A stretch of 34,417 nucleotides of DNA, taken from contig JAAVFI010000007.1 of assembly GCA_014800815.1 (NCBI GenBank), positions 1-34,417 on the forward strand, given 5' to 3'. Each line of letters begins with the position of its first letter. The first letter of the stretch is position 1. The notes below the pieces were generated by a model that worked only from the letters and a program-made list of their open reading frames with translations, was not told the DNA's origin and did no database searches. Position numbers and translations under genes: made by a program. The stretch is from Bacteroidales bacterium. GTDB lineage: Bacteria > Bacteroidota > Bacteroidia > Bacteroidales > Muribaculaceae. Below, piece after piece: positions 25,377-33,988 of this stretch.

Positions 25377-26464
25377 TAGCTGCAAAATATTATTCTACGG
25401 TATTTCTGTATCTGACAGTAATATTGACGGTTATTGTTGCAAAACGGTATTATCCCAAAACATATATTGATATCCGGGAAAATCATGAAAATGGTTTTGC
25501 ACTGATTCTCTGCATCCTTTTAACCTGGTGGATTGGTCAAAGACCACTATCACCTTTCTTTGGAGATTCATATTTTTACGCTCACACATATTCAATGATA
25601 AAATCCGGTCTTTTCGTTGAAGCAAATGATAAGATCTGGACATTCATAACAAACACCTGCGCGCAATTTTTTGATGTTCATGGATACTTTACAGTCGTTG
25701 CTATCGGTTATTTTGGCTTTACCTACCTTGCCAGCAAGATAGCGACACCTAATAACGTTTTAGTAACAGTCCTTTTCCTTCTTGGAACTTTTTCATTTTA
25801 TTCCTACGGCGTAAATGGAATTCGAAATGGATTGGCATGTAGCATAGCACTATCTGCAATCGTATTATATGTAAACAACAAGAAGAGCTTGCCATTAGTT
25901 ATCGGATTATCCATTATAGCCATAGGGATTCATAAATCAACCTTAATACCGATAGCCTCTCTATTTGCTTCTACCTATTTTGTTAAATCGTTTAAACAAG
26001 CTTATACATTTTGGATCATATCAATATTGATTAGTCTTGTTGCGGGTAATTCAATTGCCAACTTTTTTGCAAATATAGGATTAGATGACAGTCGAACCAG
26101 TTATCTTACAACTCAAGACGAGGGAATGTTCAGCCATTCGGGTTTCAGATGGGACTTCCTTATATACAGTATGATGCCAATTGTTTTAGGTTATTATATT
26201 ATAATCAAACGAGGCATTGAAGATCGAAGCTATGAGATTCTGTTAAGTACTTATACAATTGCGAATGCATTCTGGGTTATGGTGATTCGTGCAAATTATT
26301 CCAATAGATTCGCATATCTGTCGTGGTTTATGTACGCATTAGTTCTTGCATATCCGCTTCTTAAACTTGATATCTGGGGCGACGAACAAGGAAAATACCT
26401 CAGTCGTATTATGCTCGCGCAGATTGGATTTACATGGTTTATGAAAACTTTTTATTGGTCATGA
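25373..26464 (+). CDS. EpsG-family (Wzy-like) polysaccharide polymerase
   Basis: A 363-residue protein with around 9-11 hydrophobic segments. After the first helices, LSPFFGDSYFYAHTYSMIK resembles the EpsG pattern of a conserved Asp/Tyr loop. GVNGIRNGLACSIALSAI and IAIGIHKSTLIPI match the family's conserved NxxR and H-S segments. EpsG/Wzy proteins join lipid-linked repeat units at the periplasmic face. It is the only polymerase candidate in the window and is translationally coupled on both sides. It is strongly AT-rich. Confidence 0.82.
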   Translation: MIAAKYYSTVFLYLTVILTVIVAKRYYPKTYIDIRENHENGFALILCILLTWWIGQRPLSPFFGDSYFYAHTYSMIKSGLFVEANDKIWTFITNTCAQFFDVHGYFTVVAIGYFGFTYLASKIATPNNVLVTVLFLLGTFSFYSYGVNGIRNGLACSIALSAIVLYVNNKKSLPLVIGLSIIAIGIHKSTLIPIASLFASTYFVKSFKQAYTFWIISILISLVAGNSIANFFANIGLDDSRTSYLTTQDEGMFSHSGFRWDFLIYSMMPIVLGYYIIIKRGIEDRSYEILLSTYTIANAFWVMVIRANYSNRFAYLSWFMYALVLAYPLLKLDIWGDEQGKYLSRIMLAQIGFTWFMKTFYWS

Positions 26465-27363
26465 AAACTCTTACAATATTTACTCCCGCCTACAATCGCG
26501 CCCACACTATCGGCCGCACTTACGAAAGCCTGTTACGGCAAACTTGTAAAGATTTCGAATGGCTTGTCGTCGACGACGGTTCTACAGATAATACCGAAGC
26601 CCTTGTTAAAGGTTGGACTGAAGAAGGACTCATACCAATAAAGTATATCAGGCAAGAGAATCAGGGTATGCATGGCGCTCACAATACTGCCTACCGGAAT
26701 ATTACGACAGAACTCAACACGTGTATAGATTCTGACGATTTTATGCCTGATAACGGCGTTGAACTAATCGTCAATTTCTGGCACGAACATGGTTCGGATA
26801 AATATGCCGGTATCATTGGCCTTGATCAGACCGAAGACGGTAAAATAATAGGTGCCGCTTTCCCCGATGAGATGAAAGCGACTACCTTAATGGATTATTA
26901 TGCCAAAGGTGGTTCGGGGGACAAAAAACTTGTCTACCGAACAGACGTTATCAAAAACTACCCCGAATATCCTCTGTTTGAGGGAGAGCGTTATGTAGGC
27001 TTAGCGTACAAATACATGCTTATAGACAAAGATTATAAGATGCTTGTCCTGAATGAACCCCTTGTCACTGTAGAATATCAGCTCGACGGCTCCAGCTACA
27101 ATATGTACCGTCAATATTGGCGCAACCCCAAGGGATTCTCATTCTTCCGTAAAACAGAGATGATATGTGCCCCCACACTCAAACGTCGTTTTGTTTCATG
27201 CGTCCATTATGTTGCAAGTTCTATCATAGCTAAAAATAAAAGTTTTCTGAAGGAATCGCCTAAAAAGGCTCTTACTATACTTGCCCTGCCATTCGGACTC
27301 ATTTGGTACTCACGAATACGCTCGAAAGTACGTTCAAATTCGAAAATGGAATTTCGTAATTAA
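26461..27363 (+). CDS. Family 2 glycosyltransferase
   Basis: About 300 residues of GT-A fold: LTIFTPAYNRAHTIGRTYES, WLVVDDGSTDNTE, a QGMHGAHNTAYR segment, and the DXD-type CIDSDDF. I chose the ATG at 26461, which overlaps the polymerase stop by 4 bp; the upstream in-frame start at 26434 would add residues from the polymerase's coding end. The C-terminal part (VEYQLDGSSYNMYRQYWRNP, then basic residues) resembles a membrane-proximal helix. A chain-building transferase of unknown specificity. Confidence 0.87.
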   Translation: MKTLTIFTPAYNRAHTIGRTYESLLRQTCKDFEWLVVDDGSTDNTEALVKGWTEEGLIPIKYIRQENQGMHGAHNTAYRNITTELNTCIDSDDFMPDNGVELIVNFWHEHGSDKYAGIIGLDQTEDGKIIGAAFPDEMKATTLMDYYAKGGSGDKKLVYRTDVIKNYPEYPLFEGERYVGLAYKYMLIDKDYKMLVLNEPLVTVEYQLDGSSYNMYRQYWRNPKGFSFFRKTEMICAPTLKRRFVSCVHYVASSIIAKNKSFLKESPKKALTILALPFGLIWYSRIRSKVRSNSKMEFRN

Positions 27364-27408
27364 TTGGGGTTGATATCAAAAAGTACAACCTCAAAAGATT
27401 TTTACAAA

Positions 27409-28479
27409 ATGAAAATCCTTCATGTCATAACCACCCTATACACCGGTGGGGCCGAGAAATTAATGGTTGACTTATTACCCAGACTCAAAGCTGCCGGCCA
27501 CGAAGCTGACTTGTGCATTTTTGACGGAAGCCGTACTCCGTTTTATGAAGAAATCACAGCCAAAGGAATCAAAGTAATTGATTTCGGCGTAGGCAATTCA
27601 GTATATAATCCCAAGAATATACTTAAACTGCGCAAGTTAGTACGAAATTACGATATAATCCATACTCATAATACTTCGCCTCAATTTTTCGCAGCTTTAG
27701 CAAATATCGGAATCGGCAAAAATTTAATTACTACAGAGCATAATACCCACAATCGCAGGAGAAATTTGGCTGGATTCTCCAGTATTGACCGGTGGATGTA
27801 TAACCAATATCAATCAGTAATTTGCATCTCTGATAAAGCTGAAGAAAATCTCCGTGAGTTTATTAACAATGACACACAAAAAATAAACGTAATATATAAC
27901 GGAATTGATGTTGCCAAATTTTCTGAGGCCCCCAAAAGTGATGAACTTGAAGCTATAGCTTCTGATGCAAAAAAAGTGGTCATGGTTGCTGCATTCCGGC
28001 CTCAGAAAGACCAGCAAACTCTAATCAAAGCCATTCAATATCTTCCTGAAAACTTTCATCTGTATCTAATTGGGGAAGGTGAATGTCTTCAAGAATGCAA
28101 GAATCTCACAGAATCCTTAGGTTTATCTGCACGTGTACATTTTATGGGCAGAAGATCTAATATTGGAGAACTGTTAAAAGCGGGTGATTACATCGTAATG
28201 TCATCTCACTACGAAGGATTGTCATTGTCTTCCATAGAAGGCATGAGTGTAGGAAAACCATTCTTAGCATCCGATGTTGACGGACTTAGAGAAGTAGTAC
28301 AGGGATTTGGGGTCCTTTTTCCTCATGAAGATGAAAAAGCTTTAGCCTCTGAGATTCTTAATCTCGATAAGACAAAGGAAGAGTACAATAGAGTTGCAGG
28401 CGCATGCTATCAAAGAGCACTCCAATTTGATATTTCAAAAATGGTTGAAGGGTACTTAAACACATACAGAAGTATCTAA
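27409..28479 (+). CDS. Family 4 glycosyltransferase (GT-B)
   Basis: A 356-residue GT-B enzyme: MKILHVITTLYTGGAEKLMV, then ITTEHNTHNRRR, YNGIDVAKF, VVMVAAFRPQKDQQTL, HLYLIGEGE, and SSHYEGLSLSSIEGMSVGKP, the EX7E donor site. The ATG at 27409 lies 45 nt after the preceding stop and starts exactly at the conserved first strand; a TTG at 27364 would add an unlikely 15 residues. The C-terminal helix closes the fold normally. An inner-membrane-face transferase of the repeat-unit assembly line. Confidence 0.88.
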   Translation: MKILHVITTLYTGGAEKLMVDLLPRLKAAGHEADLCIFDGSRTPFYEEITAKGIKVIDFGVGNSVYNPKNILKLRKLVRNYDIIHTHNTSPQFFAALANIGIGKNLITTEHNTHNRRRNLAGFSSIDRWMYNQYQSVICISDKAEENLREFINNDTQKINVIYNGIDVAKFSEAPKSDELEAIASDAKKVVMVAAFRPQKDQQTLIKAIQYLPENFHLYLIGEGECLQECKNLTESLGLSARVHFMGRRSNIGELLKAGDYIVMSSHYEGLSLSSIEGMSVGKPFLASDVDGLREVVQGFGVLFPHEDEKALASEILNLDKTKEEYNRVAGACYQRALQFDISKMVEGYLNTYRSI

Positions 28480-28505
28480 TTTAATAAACTTTAATCGACA
28501 AGACC

Positions 28506-29651
28506 TTGAAGCCAATCAAAATCATCCGTGCTGTAACTGCATCTCAATCAATAGGATTCTTCAGAGGGTTGATTCCTGAACTTCAGGAATCAGGATATGA
28601 GGTAGTTGCAGTATCTTCCGGGGGGCCTGAACAAAAAGATGTAGAAAAAGCGGGAGCCAAGGCTATCACAGTCAATATGGAGCGACATATCTCTCCGATA
28701 AAAGACCTGCGCTCTCTCTGGCAAATGATTAAGGTATTTCGCCGTGAACGCCCGGATATGGTTCATTCCATGACCCCCAAGGCGGGTTTGATATGCATGC
28801 TCGCGTCGAAAATTACCGGGGTCCCGGTGAGAATGCACACTTTCACGGGTCTCGTTTTTCCGACTTCCACAGGCCTCAAGCGTCGGATATTAATGGCAAC
28901 TGACTGGCTCACGTGCGCTTGCGCCACACATATCATACCCGAAGGAGAGGGCGTTAAGAGCGACCTTCTTAATAACGGTATCACCCGCAAACCAATCAAG
29001 GTTCTCGGCTATGGCAACTGCCGAGGGATTGATCTTGAACGCTTCAATCCTGGCAATGAAGAGCTTAGACATAAGGCGGCAGAAATCAAAGAAGACGGAA
29101 TATTCACCTTCATTTTTATCGGTAGACTTGTACGTGACAAGGGCATTAATGAACTAGTAGGAGCTTTCAAGCGACTCAACAGCCAATATCCGGCTACGCG
29201 ACTTATACTGGTTGGTCCCGAAGAACCCGAGTTGGCCCCGCTCCTTCCCGAGACTATTGCAGAAATAAAGAGTAATGGTGCAATCAACGCCGTTGGCGAG
29301 CAGTCTGATGTCCGCCCCTGGCTCTTGGCTTCTGATGCACTCGTTTTCCCGAGCTACCGCGAAGGCTTCCCGAATGTCGTGATCGAAGCAGGCGCAATGG
29401 GCCTTCCCTCAATCGTTACAGACATCAACGGCTCAAGAGAAATAATTATCGAAGGTGAGAATGGCATCATAATCCCCTCAAAGGATACCGAGGCCCTATA
29501 CCGCGGCATGAAATCTTTCATCGAGAATCCTGAGGAAACTGCCGGTATGGCGGCCAACGCCCGCGCACTTATCGCCTCCAGATTCGAGCAGTCTTATATC
29601 CGCCGCTGCCTCAAAGAATATTATAAAGAAATACTAAGCAATAAGAAATGA
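28506..29651 (+). CDS. Family 4 glycosyltransferase, CapM-like (TTG start)
   Basis: A 381-residue GT-B enzyme that starts at TTG (28506), the only start before the first conserved strand (IKIIRAVTASQSIGFFRGLI). Motifs: MVHSMTPKAGLICMLASKIT, IFIGRLVRDKGINELVGAF, and FPSYREGFPNVVIEAGAMGL with EX7E. This subgroup often lies next to the initiating transferase and adds the second sugar, frequently a N-acetylated deoxyhexose. That role is inferred from position: its stop overlaps the sugar transferase ATG by 4 bp. It begins 26 bp after the previous stop and is GC-richer than its upstream neighbour. Confidence 0.86.
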   Translation: MKPIKIIRAVTASQSIGFFRGLIPELQESGYEVVAVSSGGPEQKDVEKAGAKAITVNMERHISPIKDLRSLWQMIKVFRRERPDMVHSMTPKAGLICMLASKITGVPVRMHTFTGLVFPTSTGLKRRILMATDWLTCACATHIIPEGEGVKSDLLNNGITRKPIKVLGYGNCRGIDLERFNPGNEELRHKAAEIKEDGIFTFIFIGRLVRDKGINELVGAFKRLNSQYPATRLILVGPEEPELAPLLPETIAEIKSNGAINAVGEQSDVRPWLLASDALVFPSYREGFPNVVIEAGAMGLPSIVTDINGSREIIIEGENGIIIPSKDTEALYRGMKSFIENPEETAGMAANARALIASRFEQSYIRRCLKEYYKEILSNKK

Positions 29652-30283
29652 AACTATACAAGAGTTTTTTCAAACGGACGATAGACATTCTTGCCTCAGG
29701 TGGAGCGTTGCTCGTGTTGTCAATTCCTCTCGCCGCCGTTACAGCCTGGCTCCACTTTGCCAACAAGGGCGCTGGAGCATTTTTCCTTCAGGAGCGTCCA
29801 GGTAAAAATGGAAAGATATTCAAGGTTGTCAAGTTCAAGACCATGACCGATGAGCGCGACGCCGACGGCAAACTTTTGCCGGATGAGGTAAGACTTACTA
29901 AGGTCGGTAGCTTTGTTCGTTCAACCTCAATTGATGAGTTACCTCAGCTTTGGAATGTCTTCAAAGGTGATATGTCGCTCATCGGACCGCGCCCATTGCT
30001 CCCACGTTATATCCCGTATTACACCAAAGAAGAATTACATCGACACGATGTTAGGCCCGGGATAACCGGATGGGCTCAGTGCCATGGACGAAACGATGTT
30101 ATTTGGGATGAGAAGCTGGCTATGGATGTCTGGTATGTGAATAACATTTCCTTTAAGACAGATATGGACATAATATTCACAACCATCCGGGCGGTTCTTA
30201 AACGAGAATCAGTTGAAGTGGCCGGTGTAGAAGCTCTTGATGTATATCGTAAACGGAATGGGTTTAACCCCAATATTAAGTAA
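29648..30283 (+). CDS. Initiating undecaprenyl-phosphate sugar-phosphate transferase (PglC-like)
   Basis: A 211-residue monotopic phosphoglycosyl transferase, the short PglC-like form. One N-terminal hydrophobic segment (ILASGGALLVLSIPLAAVTAW) forms the re-entrant membrane helix. The catalytic domain has FFLQERPGKNGKIFKVVKFK, STSIDELPQLWNVFKGDMSL with the Asp-Glu dyad, and IGPRPLLPRY, then VRPGITGWAQCHGRND. It transfers a sugar-1-phosphate from a UDP-sugar to undecaprenyl phosphate, the first step of repeat-unit synthesis. It overlaps the CapM-like gene by 4 bp and precedes the SDR by 23 bp. Confidence 0.93.
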   Translation: MKLYKSFFKRTIDILASGGALLVLSIPLAAVTAWLHFANKGAGAFFLQERPGKNGKIFKVVKFKTMTDERDADGKLLPDEVRLTKVGSFVRSTSIDELPQLWNVFKGDMSLIGPRPLLPRYIPYYTKEELHRHDVRPGITGWAQCHGRNDVIWDEKLAMDVWYVNNISFKTDMDIIFTTIRAVLKRESVEVAGVEALDVYRKRNGFNPNIK

Positions 30284-30306
30284 AACAATCAAAACACCAT
30301 ATAAAT

Positions 30307-31314
30307 ATGAAAAAAGCAATAGTCTTTGGTGCGACTGGTCAGCTTGGTTGCTACAGCGCATTGGCCTTAAAACAAGATGGCTTTGATGTAATAGCCATAG
30401 GCCGCCGAAGTTCAGATGGGGGGTTCTTTGCCACCCAAGGAATTAAGTTCATCGGAGGATTTGACATCTCTAAGGCCGAATCATTCGACATGCTCCCGAA
30501 GGAGTACTTCGATGCCGTTGTCAATATGGCTGGCACAATGCCGGCCCACGCTGACATGAATATGATGCCCTATGTGCAGAGCATTGTAGTAGGCACAGTA
30601 AACCTGTGCAACTGGATGAGAGTTAATGGCTCAAAAAGAATCATCTTCAATACAACTCCGAGCGATGTCGTGGATTACTGGGGCTCTACAGAGCCGATTG
30701 ACGACGATGCCATTCGTTCGTTCCCTAAAAATGGTAATGACCACGCAGTCTATGCTATCTGTAAAAGAGCGGCAACTGATATTCTTGAACATATGCGAAT
30801 TGCTGAAGGTTTTGAGCCTTGCGTATTCCGCCACTTTATGGTGTATGGCTGGCATCCTGATGCATACTACTATCTCAACGGAGAGAAAAAGATGCTACCT
30901 TGGCGATATATGATTCGCAGATGCATTAACGGAAAGGGCATTGACGTTTATGGAGACCCGACCCGGCTCAAGGAACTGCTTTATATTAAGGATTTTGCCG
31001 CAGCAGTTGTACGCGCAGCGAATACCCACATTTGCGGTATCTTCAATCTCCCAGGCTATAAGCCTTATTCCTTGGATGAAATGGTAGACGGTATAATGCA
31101 CGCTTTTGCGTCAAAGGATGCACAAAAGAAATATTGTCCTGAAATGCCCGATACTCCTCAGATACTGCTTTCAGGCAAGAAAAGTGCGGAAATACTTGGC
31201 TGGCAGCCCAAATGGACGTGGGAAGCCGCATGCGAAGACATGAAGCAAGAACTTCTGTCAAATCCCATAGAATTAATGTGGGGCGCAATTGAATCAGAAG
31301 ATACAATTCACTAA
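30307..31314 (+). CDS. NAD(P)-dependent epimerase/dehydratase (extended SDR)
   Basis: A 335-residue extended short-chain dehydrogenase. The Rossmann motif GATGQLG stands at the start (AIVFGATGQLGCYSALALKQ). The active-site YAICK has Tyr149 and Lys153; upstream is the FNTTPSDVVDY segment, where the serine/threonine of the triad is expected. DPTRLKELLYIKDFAAAVVRA and the NLPGYKPYSLDEMVDG tail are typical of nucleotide-sugar epimerases and reductases. It follows the initiating transferase and precedes the PLP enzyme. It may make the nucleotide sugar for this polysaccharide, or act with the next two genes. Exact reaction unknown. Confidence 0.85.
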   Translation: MKKAIVFGATGQLGCYSALALKQDGFDVIAIGRRSSDGGFFATQGIKFIGGFDISKAESFDMLPKEYFDAVVNMAGTMPAHADMNMMPYVQSIVVGTVNLCNWMRVNGSKRIIFNTTPSDVVDYWGSTEPIDDDAIRSFPKNGNDHAVYAICKRAATDILEHMRIAEGFEPCVFRHFMVYGWHPDAYYYLNGEKKMLPWRYMIRRCINGKGIDVYGDPTRLKELLYIKDFAAAVVRAANTHICGIFNLPGYKPYSLDEMVDGIMHAFASKDAQKKYCPEMPDTPQILLSGKKSAEILGWQPKWTWEAACEDMKQELLSNPIELMWGAIESEDTIH

Positions 31315-31324
31315 TTCGAATGTC

Positions 31325-32557
31325 ATGACTCTAAGCCAATTAGAGAACATTTCCAAGGAATATGGGACTCCATTCTATTTAATGGATGGAGATCAATATC
31401 TCAGAAACATCAACTCATTCAAAGATGCATTTAAATCCAGATGCAATCTTGTCTTCGGCTATTCGTTTAAGACTAATTACGTTCCTGCGCTTTGTAAAAT
31501 AGCCAAAGATGCGGGTTGCTATGCTGAAGTTGTTTCCGAGATGGAATATGCATTGGCCAAACGGATCGGATTTAGAAATATAATCTTCAATGGTCCTATC
31601 AAGAAGGAGGGCATTTTGAAAGAAGCCTTGTCCGGCCAGGCAATTGTCAATCTGGATTCGCAGTATGAAATTGACACAGTGCTTCAATATCAAGATGAGC
31701 ATCCGGAAAAGGAAATATCCGTTGGGCTGCGTCTGAATATTGATCTAACAGATGAAACTGGTAACTCAAAAGTACAATGTGGCTTAAGAGTTGGACGATT
31801 CGGATTCACACCAGACATACTGGAGAAAATAATACCTCGATTGAAAGAAAGAGGTATAAAAATAATCTCACTTCATGGGCACACATCTTCTTCTGATCGC
31901 GCTGTCGTAAATTACGAAATCATAGTCAGGCAGATGCTCCAGATATGTGGACGTTTCAAGCTTGACGACTTACGATACTTTGATGTCGGAGGCGGCTTCT
32001 TTGGCGCTGCGGCAGATGGTGTTGATATAAGCCATAAACCAAAATATGTTGACTATGCCAATTGCATTCTGGATGTGTGCTGCAACAATGAATGGTTCAA
32101 CAAAATCAATCCGACTATTGTGATTGAACCTGGCGTTTCTGTAACCGCAAATGTGTTCAGTTATGTATCGAAGATATTTCAAGTTAAAGACATCGCCGGA
32201 CAGAAATTTATAACAACTGATGGTTCCGTATTCGATATAAAGCCAACACTGCATAATAACAATCTGCCACACACATTTTATGCGCACAAGGCCGGGCATG
32301 GTTCTATTAAAGCAAATCTTGTCGGTTCTACTTGTATGGAAAAGGACATCATTTTGAAGGATGTTGAAGTCCCGTCATCTATTGATTATGGTGATTTCGT
32401 GAAAATTGATGGTGCCGGAGCATACACAATTGCCCTAACCCCTACATTTATCAACTATCTGTCACCTATTATCGAAGTAAAAGACGACAAAGTATTTGTG
32501 GTACGAAGACGTCAGACTGTCGATGATATTATTTCCTTATACAACTTAGATGATTAA
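31325..32557 (+). CDS. Class-III PLP-dependent decarboxylase-like enzyme (diaminopimelate decarboxylase family)
   Basis: About 410 residues of alanine-racemase-type barrel plus C-terminal beta domain. The PLP lysine is Lys49 in FGYSFKTNY. AEVVSEMEYALA, ISLHGHTSSSD, YFDVGGGFFGAAADG, and IEPGVSVTAN (the usual EPGR has V in place of R) follow. The C-terminal GSTCMEKDIIL and DGAGAYTIAL match the cysteine and Ala-Tyr motifs that complete the active site in the dimer. I chose the ATG at 31325, 10 bp after the SDR stop. It would decarboxylate an amino acid or amino-acid conjugate. True LysA is unlikely: the gene sits in a glycan operon, and the EPGR arginine is changed. The overlap with the ATP-grasp gene is 8 bp. 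Confidence 0.85.
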   Translation: MTLSQLENISKEYGTPFYLMDGDQYLRNINSFKDAFKSRCNLVFGYSFKTNYVPALCKIAKDAGCYAEVVSEMEYALAKRIGFRNIIFNGPIKKEGILKEALSGQAIVNLDSQYEIDTVLQYQDEHPEKEISVGLRLNIDLTDETGNSKVQCGLRVGRFGFTPDILEKIIPRLKERGIKIISLHGHTSSSDRAVVNYEIIVRQMLQICGRFKLDDLRYFDVGGGFFGAAADGVDISHKPKYVDYANCILDVCCNNEWFNKINPTIVIEPGVSVTANVFSYVSKIFQVKDIAGQKFITTDGSVFDIKPTLHNNNLPHTFYAHKAGHGSIKANLVGSTCMEKDIILKDVEVPSSIDYGDFVKIDGAGAYTIALTPTFINYLSPIIEVKDDKVFVVRRRQTVDDIISLYNLDD

Positions 32558-33557
32558 CATTCTCTTTACTTGTGCAGGACGCCGCACATACTTGCTCAAA
32601 TATTTCAAGGAACAACTTGGTGGCGACGGCCTGATTGTCGGCACTGACATGCGACTCACCGCACCGGCACTTACCGCGGCCGACATTAAGGAGCAGGTGC
32701 CAGCGGTTTATGCTCCCGACTACATTGATCGCACCCTTGACATCTGTCGCAGACACGAAATCAAGGCACTTATCAGTCTCAACGACCTCGAATTGCCAAT
32801 TTTGGCTGCCAACCGTACACGCTTCGAGGAAATCGGAGTCAAGGTCATTGTTTCATCGCCCGAGGTAATTGACATCTGCTTTGACAAATATCGCACAGCA
32901 AAATATGTCGAGAGTCTCGGCCTTCAAACACCGGCGACCTACATCAATTATGATGAGGCTGTCAAGGCTATCAACGATGGCATTCTCAATTTCCCGCTTG
33001 TGCTTAAGCCTCGTTGGGGCTCCGGCTCTATCGGTATCGAATTTGTCAACTCTATAGAAGAGTTAGTAGAGGTCTATGCCTTATTACTCAAAAAGGTTAA
33101 GAAGTCAATTCTTGCAACGGCTTCAACGGGAGCTGAATATATACTGATTCAGCAAAAAATCAATGGACAGGAATATGGCATGGATATAATGAACGATCTG
33201 CTCGGAAATAATAGAGGAATCTCTATAAAAAAGAAACTGGCAATGCGAGCTGGCGAGACAGATAAGGCATGTACCGTAGATAGCGCTGACTTAAGATCAA
33301 TCGGCCAAACAATTGGCAAAAATTTACATCACATTGGTAATCTGGATGTTGATGTATTTGAGTGCGATGGGAAGTATTACGTACTAGAATTGAATCCCAG
33401 GTTCGGAGGCGGTTTCCCATTCAGTTATGAAGCCGGAGTCAATTTTCCCGGAGCTCTTATAGAGTGGTTGAAAGGAAATGATATCGATGACAAAGTCCTT
33501 CAACCCCGAATCGGTGAAACATATGCAAAATGCGACTATCTCGTCAATATTAAATAA
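32550..33557 (+). CDS. ATP-grasp ligase (CarB-like fold)
   Basis: A 335-residue ATP-grasp enzyme. An N-terminal Rossmann-like part starts INILFTCAGRRTYLLKYFKE. The ATP lid follows in FPLVLKPRWGSGSIGIEFVN and YILIQQKINGQEYGMDIM. The Mg/ATP site is in YYVLELNPRFGGGFPFSYEAG. Members form amide or thioester bonds by activating a carboxylate with ATP. With the upstream PLP enzyme it could attach an amino acid or its decarboxylated product to a sugar or carrier; this is inference. It overlaps the PLP gene by 8 bp and is the last intact gene of the module. Confidence 0.86.
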   Translation: MINILFTCAGRRTYLLKYFKEQLGGDGLIVGTDMRLTAPALTAADIKEQVPAVYAPDYIDRTLDICRRHEIKALISLNDLELPILAANRTRFEEIGVKVIVSSPEVIDICFDKYRTAKYVESLGLQTPATYINYDEAVKAINDGILNFPLVLKPRWGSGSIGIEFVNSIEELVEVYALLLKKVKKSILATASTGAEYILIQQKINGQEYGMDIMNDLLGNNRGISIKKKLAMRAGETDKACTVDSADLRSIGQTIGKNLHHIGNLDVDVFECDGKYYVLELNPRFGGGFPFSYEAGVNFPGALIEWLKGNDIDDKVLQPRIGETYAKCDYLVNIK

Positions 33558-33593
33558 TTGAGACGGATCAACGATAGCTAATATAACAATTAA

Positions 33594-33614
33594 TGCATTA
33601 CCAATGCAGTTTTT
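33594..33614 (+). terminator. Weak possible terminator after the ATP-grasp gene
   Basis: A 6-bp stem with an ACC loop (TGCATT 33594-33599 with AATGCA 33603-33608) is followed two bases later by five T residues (33610-33614). It is short and AT-rich, so efficiency is doubtful, but it lies 36 bases after the last intact stop of the module. Confidence 0.35.
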
Positions 33615-33621
33615 ATTCGAC

Positions 33622-33649
33622 TAACTACAGAAACAAATTTTTGTAGTTA
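33622..33649. repeat. AT-rich perfect inverted repeat before the aminotransferase remnant
   Basis: TAACTACA (33622-33629) pairs perfectly with TGTAGTTA (33642-33649), and the stem continues through G-T and three A-T pairs to a CAAA loop, 12 bp in all. There is no T-tract, so it is more like an operator or a recombination or processing site than a terminator. It lies 14 bp upstream of the remnant's ATG. Confidence 0.5.
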
Positions 33650-33663
33650 ATATAACTAAAACT

Positions 33664-33988
33664 ATGAGCAACGAACGAATACTCCTCTGCCTCGCTCACA
33701 TGAGCGGCAAAGAAATGGAATATATAAATGGGGCGTTTGCAGATAACTGGGTGGTGCCTATGGGCCCCAACGTCACCGGTTTCGAGCAGGACCTCGAAAA
33801 ATCCGTTAATAGCAGAGAAGGAGAGGTGCCTCTCAACAAGAAAGTGGTGTGTCTCTCCGCCGGCACGGTGGCTGTGCATCTCGCGCTCATCGCCTGCGGC
33901 GTGAAGCCAGACGACGAAGTGCTTGTGCAGTCGTTCACCTTCTGCGCATCGAGCCATCCATATTACCTATCTCGGTGCAACTCCGATT
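33664..33988 (+). pseudogene. DegT/DnrJ/EryC1-type sugar aminotransferase, N-terminal remnant with frameshift
   Basis: The start MSNERILLCLAHMSGKEMEY and then FADNWVVPMGPNVTGFEQDL, VVCLSAGTVAVHLALIACGV and DDEVLVQSFTFCASSHP is the standard beginning of a PLP-dependent nucleotide-sugar aminotransferase. At 33961 one extra T shifts the frame; without it the family's next block, ITYLGATPI (33962-33988), reads on correctly. After that the family match stops. The whole C-terminal three quarters, including the PLP lysine, is missing. The reading frame as it stands ends at 34002. An intact enzyme would make a 3- or 4-amino sugar; this copy cannot. It is joined directly to the tail of another gene. 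Confidence 0.85.

Noticed and set aside
31325-32557. Housekeeping diaminopimelate decarboxylase (lysA)
   Set aside because: The PLP fold matches, but the EPGR motif reads EPGV and the gene is embedded between an SDR and an ATP-grasp gene at the end of a glycan operon, so I kept the general family call.
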